Shown here one piece after another: positions 9,931-20,195 of a stretch of DNA of 64,000 nt; positions within the stretch are counted from its first letter, which is position 1, and the number at the start of each line of letters is the position of its first letter. This DNA is from Dendrolimus kikuchii (lineage: Eukaryota; Arthropoda; Insecta; Lepidoptera; Lasiocampidae). The notes under the pieces are model-generated. The model was given only the letters and a program-made list of their open reading frames with translations. It did no database searches and had not been told where the DNA came from. Both the position numbers and the translations under genes were made by a program. The DNA lies in contig CM034412.1 of NCBI GenBank assembly GCA_019925095.2, forward strand, positions 13,740,001 through 13,804,000, given 5' to 3'.

Positions 9931-10080
9931 ATAACAGAGATCCCCAAACTATTTTGGGCATGAGACCCCTTTTCCAAAATGAACCTCAGACCCCCCATAG
10001 CCAAATTACTTTAAAAATCCTATCTGTAGTTTTTGCGTAGCTGTAGTTTGCGATAAATGAAGGCCTTTCCTTAGAATAGA
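9931..10080 (+). mobile_element. hAT-like left end, orphan
   Basis: The stretch cagagatccccaaactattt, then gagaccccttttccaaaatg and catagccaaattactt, matches the left end of the complete hAT at 26297-27351. No matching right end or 8-bp TSD was seen, so this copy is truncated. Confidence 0.6.
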
Positions 10081-10339
10081 CGGATTTGCAAAATAGATGG
10101 CGCTACAGTCGCGTTTTTTCAATTCACTAACCTATGTTGTCATAAACAACATATCATTAATTGTATTACTTCAAATTTCAAGATTGACTTCGGCTCACCT
10201 TTATATTTTGCTGGGCAGTTGTGTAGACTGTACGGACATAGTTTCTTTGTTATTATTATATGTAAAAAACCGAATTAAGTTTTTATGTTTGTTGTTAAAA
10301 TAAAGCTACTGCCTAGGGTTTGACACGCGGCGTAGCCCC

Positions 10340-10460
10340 GGCGGCAAACTTTAGTAAAGAATGAGACGTAAATTGAAATTTGTAACTTATATATATGACC
10401 TTCAGAAAATGTTCTCCAGGGGAACTTATTTTGAATAAAAACATGTGAATTTGGATAGTA
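10340..10460 (-). repeat. Repeat L fragment
   Basis: The words aacttatatatatgaccttc and gttctccaggggaacttatt correspond, in reverse, to the start of repeat L at 28895-29075. The class is unknown; it may be a LINE 3'UTR. Confidence 0.5.
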
Positions 10461-12154
10461 AATTTAGGGCCGCTTGCAAAAGGTTGCATAAATTTATTTA
10501 AAAAACACAAAACGTATTTAACACCCTTAAATACAATTAGCGTCTTGCACAACCCAAATATCCCGTTAAATACATTTAAAGAACTGTCAATAAGTTTAAT
10601 GTAAAACGTATTTAGGCAGTTTAATATGATTAACTTAGTTAAAGGTGATCGTTATGCAAGCGGCCCTTAGATTTAAGATCGTGAAAAAGGTCCAAGCATG
10701 CAAACTAACTTAACTTCGGATTTATATCTTACATACAATCTTTTCATGTCACTCGCCTTACATACGTCTAACATAAACAATACCTAATATCTATTTATAA
10801 ATCTAATATAATAAAGTCTGTGAAATCACATAATATATTAATACTAATCGAAAGCAAGTTTCATTGAATAAAATACCAATTCAATTAGCAAGAATAAGGA
10901 GTATTTCAGAATAGAAATGTCAAACAAACGTAACCAAGCCAATTATAGGTATAAGGCCGCAGACACAATGTCAAATGCACAAAGGAGCTGTCGAATCGGA
11001 AAGTGTCGCAAGGAATCACGTGAGCGACGCCCGGGAAAGCTAGGCGCCGTGCGTAGTGGCTGCGGGCGTTTGTGCCTAAAGGCATAAGCTGAAGCGGTAA
11101 ACACATCGACGATTACTTAAAATATATTTTATTTGTATTTGATATATAGTATTAAGAAAAAATTGTAACTTATGTTTTTTTTTCTTTTAGCATCCCCCTG
11201 ATATGAGGACTTATGTAGTATATAATTAGTAGTAAAGGAACCATTGCGCAGAACATTCGTGTATTATTGCACCTCGCCTCAAACTGACGCATTTAAAGCA
11301 CGAAAAATCCGTGCAAGCACGGAGAAAGAATATAATTCTTAATATAGTTTCTGTCATGGTCGTCTAAACCATTTTAGGCGCCTGGATGCAAAAATCAGCC
11401 TTCGCCCTCGACTCCCCCCCCCCTATTTCCAGTAATAAATAATAATACAATATAGTCAATATATTGTAATATGTTTGCGATTCATTGTGTTTTCGGTGTT
11501 TAAGTTAAGACGATGTTAAGTAATTTTTAAAACTAAGAGAGTATGCAAGTTAAGTCAATCTGTAGGTACAAGGTCGTTGGCTTGCGCCCCCGGGTAATGA
11601 CGGCCCTGGTTCCTGTTAGTGTTGTGTAACCAATCGAAATACCAAAAACTTTGCCATTTGGTTAATGGTAGTTAATTAAGCTGCTAAAAATCAGGTGATG
11701 GCTATTTATGTAAAGGCTGTATGGCTCACCAAACGACAGCCGGTGGTTGACGGCTAGGTGTAACATTACCAGCTGCTGCGGTTTTTGGTTTTATTCTATT
11801 TATATTATATATATTATTTTATTTATAGCCACCGTCTCAAGTTCCTCTGAACGGGCAGCCTGTCATAAGAGACGACAAAACAACCCAAATCCAGGTGGTA
11901 GGTAATGTTTATAAAAATATTTCTCATTATAATTAAGTATGCGTTTTAATTGTTCTCAATGAAATATTCTTCTTTAAACTCAGAAATAGGGAAATAGTTA
12001 CCTATCTTACGACTATATAATATTACACGTTTAAATATAGTCGTGGTAATAGCAACTTAGATTTGCGATAAATGGTAAGCAAAAAAACATTGGGTCACTA
12101 GAAAAATATATTCTCAAAGCCAGCGCCACGGCGGTGGGCCAAATAATCCTTAGA
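10461..12154. other. Unassigned, AT-rich
   Basis: No gene or clear repeat. A C-run (11407-11415) and a GC-richer patch at 11585-11610 (gcgcccccgggtaatgacgg) resemble the edge of a DNA transposon, but no partner end was found. Confidence 0.4.
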
Positions 12155-12315
12155 ACGATTCACCACCATACTAGACTGCTACCCTGACGGTTTGATAACA
12201 ACTGACCTTGTGCTGTCTGCACCTTATATAGCATGAGCGGAGAAAGTTTTAATAATCTACATATAATACAGAATCAAAAGACCTATTTTACCGACATCAA
12301 AAACGAGGAGGTTTT
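12155..12315 (+). repeat. Repeat S copy
   Basis: The words gcaccttatatagcatgagc and gtttaataatctac correspond to gcgccttatatagtatgagc and the following text at 40300-40445. The order of shared words is kept over ~130 bp. A promoter-like TATATAG lies inside. The class is unknown. Confidence 0.5.
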
Positions 12316-12344
12316 CAATTCGACTATATGTTTTTTTATATTTC

Positions 12345-12640
12345 TTACAAGATTTCTCCGTCAATTGTGGACCGCTTTTCAAACTTTTATTTCATTTCAA
12401 CTTATACTTGATAATATTTTCTTAAGTTTTCGCGACTTGTATACATAATAAAACTACGTTTTAACTGTTTTAAACGCGGTAATTTTATAAATTACCGCGC
12501 TTAAAACCTTTAAAACGTAGTTTTATTATTTATACTTGATAATTTATTTATTGATTAATAATATTTGTGAGGTGCTCCCATTGTCACCAAGTCAGGATTT
12601 GTTGAATGAATCTCACAGAAATTGAGAGCAACCTTCACGT
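12345..12640 (-). repeat. Repeat P copy, split by the Q foldback
   Basis: The left part is tttctccgtcaattgtggac and the right part is cattgtcaccaagtcaggat followed by aatgaatctcacagaaattg. In the 53690-53975 copies these parts are close together. Here the Q element (12413-12527) lies between them. Confidence 0.65.
12413..12527. mobile_element. Q element, short palindromic form
   Basis: This 115-bp insertion begins aatattttcttaagttttcg, like the long Q element at 45093, and consists mainly of a hairpin. Arms of 37 bp (12447-12483 and 12491-12527) pair at about 34 positions around a 7-base loop. The insertion is flanked by ttatacttgataat at 12402-12415 and 12530-12543, so the target repeat is 11-14 bp depending on where the element end is placed. 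No coding capacity and no poly(A). Confidence 0.75.
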
Positions 12641-13027
12641 CTTTTTATTATCTAAAACTATAAAAGAATTTGCGTAATTAAAAAAAATAAAATACAAAAC
12701 CAACATCAGGACTAACTAAAAAGCAAATTTAAAAATTATGAATAAATAAAAACAATTTTTTTGACGAACAGTTTGTGAATTAGACCAAAACATAATTCAA
12801 GCGTCGCGTCGATGGAAAGCAAGGAGAATTTTAGCACCAATCCTGTGATTTCCCGAGAGTGTAGCACGGGAAAGATGAATCAATACTATGCACAATTTAT
12901 ACAAGACGAGACCTTGATAGATTGTACAAAATAACGAAACAAATAGAACGACAAACAGGGTAAACTACACCATTGCTGGCACCTAGTTAATTTATCTAAA
13001 ATATGCTAAGATATCAAGTGATACAAT
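12641..13027. other. Unassigned, AT-rich
   Basis: No gene or shared repeat seen. Confidence 0.45.
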
Positions 13028-13036
13028 ATATTGTCA

Positions 13037-13180
13037 GGAGCCTTAAGAACAGACGAGCTTGCATGACAAGAGTTATGAATGTCAAAGAGGCAAGTGAGGT
13101 GTGTAAGAATAAGCCTAAATGGCACTCTGTTGTTCGTGCCTACCCCGCAAGGGAACTGGCGTGAAGTTATGTATGTATGT
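13037..13180 (+). mobile_element. RTE1 LINE 3' fragment, 144 bp
   Basis: Flanked by the 9-bp TSD atattgtca (13028-13036 and 13181-13189). It encodes only the last ~40 codons (RSLKNRRACMTR to YPARELA and stop) plus the (atgt)n tail. The coding part is uninterrupted. Confidence 0.9.
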
Positions 13181-13413
13181 ATATTGTCAATAATACAGTA
13201 TTGTAATTTATGTTGTTGTTTTATTTATGTTCTTAGCCACCTTCAGAAATTCATTGCGAAATCAATTTTAAAATAAAAAAAAGTATAATTAAATACTATA
13301 AATAAACTAAGTCTAACATCTATTAACAAAAACTAAAATATCCTATAAATAAACCTAACTTAAAAATATATATAAAATAATGAAAAAACTAAAATTAAAA
13401 TAAAACCTATATA

Positions 13414-13734
13414 TTTTTTTATTTTTTTTTTATTGCAGGAGTTCAGCAGACAGGCAGACGGCCCACTTGATGGAAAGCGGTTACCATCGCCTATGGACAT
13501 TTGTAACACCAAAGGTGCTACAAATGCGCTGCTGCTCTCTTAAGGGAGACTGGAACCTGGTCACTAATGCCGGAACACAATTCAAGGTTGTTATGGTGAC
13601 ATACTTTAAACCAGGGGTGGTAGCCATCCAGTCGGGCAAATGCCCTACCACCTGGCTGTGGGTTGTTTTGTCGCCTCTTACGACAGGCCGCCCGGCCGCA
13701 GGAAATTGTATTCTTTCTCCGTCCCTGCACAGAT
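13414..13734 (-). mobile_element. SINE-A, full length
   Basis: The element reads on the minus strand from tctgtgcagggacggagaaa to aataaaa and poly(A). It shares its 5' terminus with about a dozen other copies here, so the ~310-bp unit has a real 5' end. The central B-box-like ggttccagtctccc is present, but a clear tRNA-like head is not. The last ~85 bp match the CR1-like LINE tail at 1718-1953. Confidence 0.9.
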
Positions 13735-13799
13735 AAAAGATAGATATTAAAGCCAAAATATTAAAAATGTCTTCATCATCATTATCATCATTTAAGAGC

Positions 13800-14010
13800 C
13801 AGTTGTTTTACTTCTTTGTAAGACACAACACCAACTTTTTGCATTTATTGATCTATGAATACTCGCCTTGGCCTTTCCTTCCTTCTCGTTACTTCCAATT
13901 TACCTTCGAGTAACGTGCTTAAGAAGGTGTCGTAGCAAATGGCCAAAGATCTTCCCTCTTCTTTCTTCCAGAGTTTTCAAATAAAATTGTGCGCTTCTCC
14001 TTTGCCATAT
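13800..14010 (-). mobile_element. RTE3-like LINE C-terminal fragment, decayed
   Basis: The minus strand reads KARRVFIDQ, stop, then QKVGVVSYKEVKQL, with GRKKREDLWPF upstream in another frame. The same protein segment occurs at 26045-26288 and fits the RTE-type C-terminus (RGRPR..Y.DQ.K.K..V.SY.EVK). At least two frame changes and stops. Confidence 0.7.
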
Positions 14011-14138
14011 CCGATTGCCGGGAATAAAGTTCCCGTATTTGACTGTCAAATACGCAGTGGGTGTGTTAAGTAGTATTCTTCGTCCATGCTAATACCTAAA
14101 CAGGGGGCCATGGCTAATTACAAATTTATAACAACAAA

Positions 14139-14220
14139 CTTGTGTAAGAACAAGCTTGAATGGCGCTCTGTTGCTCGTGCCTACCCCGCAAGGGAACTGG
14201 CCTTAAGTTATGTATGTATG
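14139..14220 (+). mobile_element. RTE1 LINE 3' fragment, 82 bp
   Basis: The shortest RTE1 insertion in the window: tgtgtaagaacaagcttgaa to (tgta)n, between perfect 12-bp TSDs tataacaacaaa (14127-14138 and 14221-14232). Only about 20 codons and the tail are left, showing that reverse transcription stopped almost at once. Confidence 0.9.
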
Positions 14221-14497
14221 TATAACAACAAAATTGTTACGAACTTTTGAGTTTGAATAGGCACAAGACACGGCGTTCGTGGCTTACGTTCGCAACAACT
14301 CGCTGGTTATTGTACAAGTTTTAGCCGCAACCGCTGTACGTTCAAAATTTTGTTATAAAGTTTTATTATTTGGTTAACTTTTTGATATATGTTTGGCTAT
14401 TTAATATATACTATAAATAAACATGGCGATGCAGGATTACCTATCTGTCTATGAATAATATAATAAATCTGAAATGGTTTGAGTTTTTATATCGCAC

Positions 14498-14808
14498 TTT
14501 TTTTTTATTGCAATAGATCAGCAGACAGGCAGACGGCCCACTTGATGAAAAGCGGTTACCATCGCCTATGGACATTTGCAACAGCAAAGTTGCTACAAAT
14601 GCGCTGCTGCTCTCTTAAGGGAAACTGGAACCTGGTCACTAATGCCGGAACACAACTCAAGGTTGTATGGCGACATACTTTAGACCAGAGGTGGCAGCCA
14701 TTCAGTCGGGCAAATCTCCTACCACCTGGCTGTGGGTTGTTAAGTAGTCTGTTACGACAGGCCGCCCGGCCGCAGGAAATTGTATTCTTTCTCCGTTCCT
14801 GCACGGAT
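14498..14808 (-). mobile_element. SINE-A, full length
   Basis: Complete from the cggagaaag head (right) to poly(A) (left). A separate retroposed fragment lies immediately beyond its 5' end. Confidence 0.9.
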
Positions 14809-14812
14809 AAAG

Positions 14813-15020
14813 CTCGCCCTATGGTGGGCATCATTAAATTCATTCCCCATTCATGGCAACAGTCCAGCCGAGGTAAAACTCCTTAGGGAGCTCCCTCGAG
14901 CAAGTTGCCGCCCCGGGCTCGAGCGCCTTCGCATCGCGAAGGCACTCGCCCCAAAGACCCCGGTAAAGTTGTAAGGTCTTCGGACCAACAACATAAAGTC
15001 AAGTCCAATAAAAAAAAAAA
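14813..15020 (+). mobile_element. Poly(A)-tailed retroposed fragment of unknown source
   Basis: A 208-bp segment with an AATAAA-merged poly(A) is flanked by the perfect 9-bp TSD cggataaag (14804-14812 and 15021-15029). It is GC-rich (cgagcaagttgccgccccgg, then cgccttcgcatcgcgaaggc) compared with its surroundings. The source could be the 3' end of a LINE or a processed transcript; no protein motif was recognised. Confidence 0.75.
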
Positions 15021-15029
15021 CGGATAAAG

Positions 15030-15255
15030 CACTTAAAAATTTGAAAAAAAAGTGGTATAATTTAAAAATTAAAATCATTTATTCATAGTCACAATGCACA
15101 ATAATGGAAAAAATAATCATAATAATTTTGTGCAGTCCGTCAGATATCAAAGTCGTGAACTAGGATTCAACCTGTAAGTTACAGTTGACTGACAATTTTC
15201 GGTTACAGCGGAATACAAAATACAGTAAAGGCTGTAAGCATTACAAAATTTTGAA
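15030..15255. other. Unassigned
   Basis: AT-rich; nothing recognised before the paired hairpins. Confidence 0.45.
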
Positions 15256-15364
15256 ATTCTCAACCCTATACTAGATTACAATACTACTATTAGTATTGTA
15301 ATCTAGATTACAGTTGAGAATTAGTTATTCATCTAAACCGTAGGGTTTAGATGAATAACTAATT
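15256..15364. repeat. Two adjacent perfect hairpins
   Basis: Hairpin 1: arms 15271-15286 and 15291-15306 (ctagattacaatacta and its complement), loop ctat, with an additional outer stem attctcaac (15256-15264) pairing gttgagaat (15313-15321). Hairpin 2: 21-bp arms 15319-15339 and 15344-15364 (aattagttattcatctaaac plus c), loop gtag. All stems are exact. The class is unknown. Confidence 0.9.
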
Positions 15365-15490
15365 AGTAAATATCCAAACAGTCGTACAAAAAATAGAAAT
15401 CTATTCAAGTGTTTGCTCACATTGCGTGTGCATGTATGAATGTGTGTGCAATCATGTGATTTTGGGGTGTGCATGTGTGTGTGTGTTTTT

Positions 15491-16060
15491 GATGTGCAGG
15501 TTTCATCACGATGTTTTCCTTCACCGTTAGTACGTGATAATTGTAATAATATGCATATTAATACGAACGCGGACCGCGTTCGTAATACCGAAGTAAGAAA
15601 GAGAGTTGGTCTGAAAGAGAGTGTCGGGGTGATGGTAAGGAAAGGAATGCTCCGGTGGTTCGGGCATGTCGAAAGAATGCATGATGAAAGAATAACTAAA
15701 CAGATATACAATGCAAAAGTGGATGGATGCAGAAGTCGTGGAAGGCCACGACACACCTTCCATGATCAAATTGATCGTGTACTAGCAGAAGGTGATGTCA
15801 GGAGACTTAAGAACAGACGAGCGTGCATGACAAGAGTTATGAATGTCAAAGATGAAAGTGAGGTGTGTAAGAATAAGCCCAAATGGCGCTCTGTTGATCG
15901 TGCCTACCCCGCAAGGGAACTGGCGTGAAGTTATGAATGTATGTATGTATGCATATCAATTAGGTTAGATGCCTAAGTAGGTACATGCTTTCCGAATAGG
16001 ATTCGAACCCACGCCTTTTGAGTTCGGGACGCGTGCGTTAACTACTAAGCTACCGCGTCT
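15491..16060 (-). mobile_element. SINE2 copy split by RTE1
   Basis: The SINE2 body lies at 15491-15558 (gatgtgcaggtttcatcacg to atgcatat) and its tRNA-like head at 15957-16060 (aggattcgaacccacgcc, then taagctaccgcg). The intervening RTE1 is flanked by an 8-bp TSD, so the SINE is older. Confidence 0.8.
15559..15948 (+). mobile_element. RTE1 LINE copy, 390 bp
   Basis: TSD atgcatat (15551-15558 and 15949-15956). The frame runs without a stop from VRNTEVRKRVGLKESVG through LRWFGHVERMHDERITKQIY to YPARELA, then the (atgt)n tail. The first bases form an exact 10-bp palindrome (15562-15582, acgaacgcgg-a-ccgcgttcgt); the left half is not in the longer copy and may come from the 5' joining step. Confidence 0.9.
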
Positions 16061-16488
16061 TGCTAGCAACCAGTAATAATTAATTTACCAAAGCTAACCA
16101 CATCAGTGAATGACAAATCGTTTATTAATAACTGTTTCAATTGAAGACTAATCAAATACCAATTAATTGAATTAATTGAATTAATCGCATTAATTGTTTA
16201 ATCGTATAATCAATTATTCAATTAGAATGCTTACAGATTTGTGGTTAAGTGTTAATTAATTAAATAAAAACATTGAGTTATTCGCAATGTCGCTAATGTT
16301 GCAAACGTAAGCAACGACAAAGAGCAAAAGCGTGGAGTGTTGGATATCAAAGGTTATAGGGGGTTATACATACGATATCAAGTACCTCACACTTTTTTAC
16401 AATGAACATATTTATATATCCCAATACTGGAAAAATATTTATGGTATGACATATCACATCCGACATATCCGTGATATGTAGGTATGAT
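16061..16488. other. Unassigned, AT-rich
   Basis: Short repeats of aattaattgaattaatt at 16155-16215. No gene or recognised transposon. Confidence 0.45.
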
Positions 16489-16800
16489 ATCCGTGCAGGA
16501 ACGGAGAAAGAATACAATTTCCTACGGCCTGGCGGCTTGTCGTAAGACGCGACAAAACAACCCACAGCCAGCTGGTAGAGTATTTGCTCGACTGGATGGC
16601 GACCACCCCTGGTCTAGAGTATGCAGCCATAACAATCTAGTCTTGTGTTCCGGAATTAGTGACCAGGTTCCAGTCTCCTTTAAGAGAGCAGCAGCGCATT
16701 TGTAGCATCTTTGGTGTTGCAAATGTCCATAGGCGATGGTAACCGCTTTCCATCAAGTGGTCCGTTTGCTGAACTCATGCAATAAAAAATAAAAATAAAA
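16489..16800 (+). mobile_element. SINE-A, full length
   Basis: Runs from atccgtgcaggaacggag to an A-rich tail interrupted by T. It belongs to the ctcgactggatggcgaccac sub-variant shared with 7485-7720 and 60761-61068. Confidence 0.9.
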
Positions 16801-17127
16801 CATTACAAAAGGAGGAAGTATAAAGTTAGAGTTGTCAATGGACGTACCTGTTATCCGTAACAGATATTAGTTTAGTACTGTACTGACTTTTACATCTATT
16901 GACGACTGTATACCTAATCTTTTAATCAATTCGCAATTCTCTGGGTAGTAACTGACTGACAGACAGACGGATGTATTTCTTATTTTTTCTGTTATAGTTA
17001 TGGGCAACATCGCTGGTTGCGCCACGAGTAATATTTACCAATAGTTTGTATTTTGTTTTATGTTTAAGGCTTGGCAACGAGGCCTTTAAGCCAGGCGCCG
17101 TTGTATTGTAGGCTACAATCGTCGTCA
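16489..17127 (+). repeat. Inverted-duplication block, right arm (partner 7155-7720)
   Basis: SINE-A at 16489-16800 is followed by aaaggaggaagtataaagtt and further text that mirrors 7140-7480 down to ggcgccgttgtattgtaggc and tacaatcg at ~17121. Homology stops at both sides. The two arms lie 9 kb apart in opposite orientation. Confidence 0.75.
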
Positions 17128-17525
17128 TTCAACGGAGTTCTTGTGAAAACTCAAAACGCCACATTTGGCTATATAGTTCACATTTCTCGCAAAACACATA
17201 ATTACTACTCAAAAACCATCAAAATCCTTCAACTATTGTTCATTTTAGAGTAATTATATACATTTTTAGAAAATAAAACTGCATAGCACAACGTCCCCTT
17301 TCAGTTCCCAAAAATTCCCCTATAGTTTGTATTTTATTTAATTTTCTTAGTGGTGTAATTGTTCGTTGCTCTAAATAAATTAAGGAAAAAAGTCCTCAAT
17401 TCAAGCAGTGAAATATTACCTACCAATGGTGAAAATTGTTTAGCACTGTAACTTTTAAACTCAAGTAACGTTAAGTAGTTTTTGTGGGGTATTTACGATT
17501 AAATGCTTTTTATGGTTCCATAGAC
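17128..17525. other. Unassigned
   Basis: AT-rich spacer between the duplication arm and LINE-X. Nothing recognised. Confidence 0.45.
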
Positions 17526-17540
17526 AAATAACATAATAAC

Positions 17541-18082
17541 GATGATGGTAAGAGACCAGACGGAATGTCGTTGGTGCCATGGAAGATGGGACGCCCCCTA
17601 GTATGGGACGCAACTTGTGTCGATACTTTGGCGGCGTCCCATCTTCCAGACACAGCCGTGACGGCCGGGGCTGCTGCTGCACACCAGGAGGCCCTGAAAC
17701 GTCGCAAATATGTGTCCATTGGTAGTGGGTACGTATTTGTGGCTTTCGGGGTCGAGACCCTGGGGCCGTGGGGGCCTGGAGCTCATCGCCTCTATCGAGA
17801 CCTCTCAACGCGTTTAATTGAGGTCTCGCGTGACCAAAAGGCTGGCTTGCACCTAGGGCAACGCATCAGCGTTGCCATCCAACGCGGGAATGCGGCCAGC
17901 ATTTTGGGGACGCTCCCCGCCGACAGCGATTTGGAGTCAATTTTTTGCTTATAGATTTATGTTATTTTGTAAGTATAGCTTTATTTATAGTTTAGTTTAG
18001 TTTATATATTTTTAACATTTAGTTTTAATACTTAATGTTAAATTAATTAATTAATTGAGTCTTATGTAAAAAAAAAATATAT
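17541..18082 (+). mobile_element. LINE-X copy: C-terminal domain plus 3'UTR
   Basis: The insertion is flanked by a perfect 15-bp TSD aaataacataataac (17526-17540 and 18083-18097). The open frame from 17541 to the stop at 17954 starts DDGKRPDGMSLVPWKMG and continues RPLVWDATCVDTLAASH, then KRRKY, FGVETLGPWGPGAH, and QRISVAIQRGNAASILGTLP. KRPD, WD and a later K are spaced as in the restriction-like endonuclease (PD-D/E-K) tail of R2-group LINEs; that assignment is inference. The same C-terminal block is widespread in arthropod retroelement ORFs (recall). The 3'UTR is AT-rich and ends in A10. The 138-codon frame is intact, so this is a recent insertion, but the reverse transcriptase is entirely missing. 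Confidence 0.8.
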
Positions 18083-18097
18083 AAATAACATAATAAC

Positions 18098-18837
18098 AAA
18101 TAATTATAATTTTAATAATGTAGCTGTTTGTTGTTACAATAAAATATAAAAAAAACATTCTTCCCTATTTCAGATAAGATAAATAGTGAAAACCTTTGTA
18201 TTTTACCAAGATAAAATAAAGTACAAAGATATAAAAGAACATATGTATATATGCGACATACAAAGATTTTGACTGCCTATTTTATCTTATCCTTGCATTT
18301 TATTCACGAAATATATTATAATATTTTGTACAAGAGCTGCGATAATAAATGGGGGATATTATCAAACACAAAATCCGAATTTAAGGGGAAAATATCGTTG
18401 ACAAAAGCAATGAAAAAGTAATAAGAAGTACGGCCGCCCCGACAATTCAACGGGGATACAATATTTGCATATAAATAAGAAAATTTATCTCGAGTAAGTC
18501 CCTCTAATTATTATAAAGAGTTGAGCGAACTTTTCTATTGTTGAACTTGTTCTTTATCCTACGAAATGGTAGTTGGGGTCATATTTTTTCTTTTGGTTAT
18601 TTTATTTTTTATTCTGGCCACATCATGCGATAAGTCTGTCATTGTTTTTTGTTACTGGTAACTAGATTAAGAAGTATAGTCCGCGCCACGAAAGTAGTTC
18701 TACGGAAAATGAAGGAACTAAAAGTTGCATCTTTTTATATAGTTTTGTCCGTAAAGTTGCCAGGAAACAAATTATGAAATATTTTGTATTTGTTATTCAA
18801 TAGCAAATAATTACTCTGGTTGGATGTTTTGTTATTG
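18098..18837. other. Unassigned, AT-rich
   Basis: A weak inverted arrangement of cctttgtattttaccaagat and acatacaaagattttgac occurs at 18190-18300. No gene seen. Confidence 0.4.
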
Positions 18838-18978
18838 CTTGAATTCAGCAGACAGGCCCCGCTTGGGGTAAAGTGGGAACCTATGGACATCTGTAACACC
18901 AAAGGGAAACTGGAATCTGGCCACTAATGCCGGGACATAACACAAGGTTGTTATGGCGGCTTACTCTAGACTAGGGTT
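18838..18978 (-). mobile_element. SINE-A, decayed and internally deleted
   Basis: Recognisable words are ttcagcagacaggc, ctatggacatctgtaacacc and ccactaatgccgggacataa. The usual stretch between the caccaaagg and gggaaactgg positions is missing. Confidence 0.75.
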
Positions 18979-20126
18979 TAATGTCTTGTGAGGTGTTAAT
19001 GAATATGAGCCATTTTAAGACGGCATGAAATAGCTATATTACGCTATTAAGCGACGTGAATGTTAATAAATCTAATTCTGGCACAATATACCTCCAGTGA
19101 TGGGTGATTGCATGCAAATTGGAACTGACGGACATGAGTGCTATGGAGAGTTGTGCAAGTTAAAAGAAATTTAACTCATTATTTTTGCTAAGTTTAATTT
19201 AAATTATTTTAAATAAATAAAACACAGGACAATCTCTTTCCTTATTGTGAAACTAGCAAGCAGACAGATGACCTACCTAATGGAAACTGGTTACTGTTGA
19301 ATACTCATATTTATGCCGATCTGGGTAGTTTTATATGTCCCGTTGACTTTCGTTTCGAAGTCATTACGTGGTGGTGTTCGGCGGCAGTCTCCTACACACA
19401 AGAAGTCTGATCGGAGGTGCCGTGTGCTTCATGCAAGGACTAGAGTCATACGTCTTATTAAATTTTATATACAAGCCGTAGTTGCCTTTTGGTGTGTGTG
19501 CCAACAATTGAAAACCTTAAGTGCCACCAACGACTTGTTAGTGCCGTACGCTCCCAGGAGCTGACCTAAATGCCCCATTGAAGGTGGATTCGGAGTTTAG
19601 TGATGCATACCTCTCACTCTTATGTATTGTCCAAAATTTAATCATAGTTCTCTTTAACCAATTTTCAGAACCAGCTATTAGGGAACATTTGATTTAGCAT
19701 TGCTCAGTTACCATTGCTTATAGATGTTCACAATGATAGAGACGAAGCCAGCGCGTTGCTAGCCTTTAGAATTTGATAGGAGGGATGGCATAGGGGGATT
19801 TGTGAACCAGTCCCACTTACAGTGTCCAAGTCTCAGCATTATACCTCGTAACTGGTAGGACGCTTTGCTCAAAGACTTTCATCTCCAAGTATTGCGGGAT
19901 ACCCGACGCGAAGACTCGTCAGAACTTTTCAAATGTCCCCAACCTGACTGAATCTTTTTATTGACTTCCTTTTAGAAGTTGTGCCTGACCTATTTGATTT
20001 TCTATACAGGGTACAAGTAATCTTTTAGAACTTCGAGTAGGGTGTAGCTAGGTATAGTTAATTATTGCAAAAACCGGCTAAATAATGTTGTTTACAGAAT
20101 AGTTACTAGTAGATGCCAATTCACTC
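18979..20126. other. Mostly unassigned; two LINE-tail scraps
   Basis: The words agcaagcagacagatgacct and aatggaaactggttactg at 19255-19300 are a decayed CR1/SINE-A tail on the minus strand. The text gacgaagccagcgcgttgct with tttagaatttgataggagg at 19740-19790 matches the start of the minisatellite-linked LINE end at 51040-51110. The 83-codon frame at 19313-19564 has no family signature. Confidence 0.4.
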
Positions 20127-20157
20127 GTTACTTGAAAACTACTGGTTTTCAAGTAAC
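20127..20157. repeat. Perfect 12-bp hairpin
   Basis: Arms gttacttgaaaa (20127-20138) and ttttcaagtaac (20146-20157) with loop ctactgg. It lies just before the CR1-like LINE fragment. No function can be assigned. Confidence 0.85.
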
Positions 20158-20195
20158 AAGTATGAGAGGACTTCAGTACCAGGTGTTTTCGCTTG

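Noticed and set aside
17461..17808. 115-codon minus-strand frame over LINE-X
   Set aside because: Shadow of the LINE-X C-terminal frame on the opposite strand.
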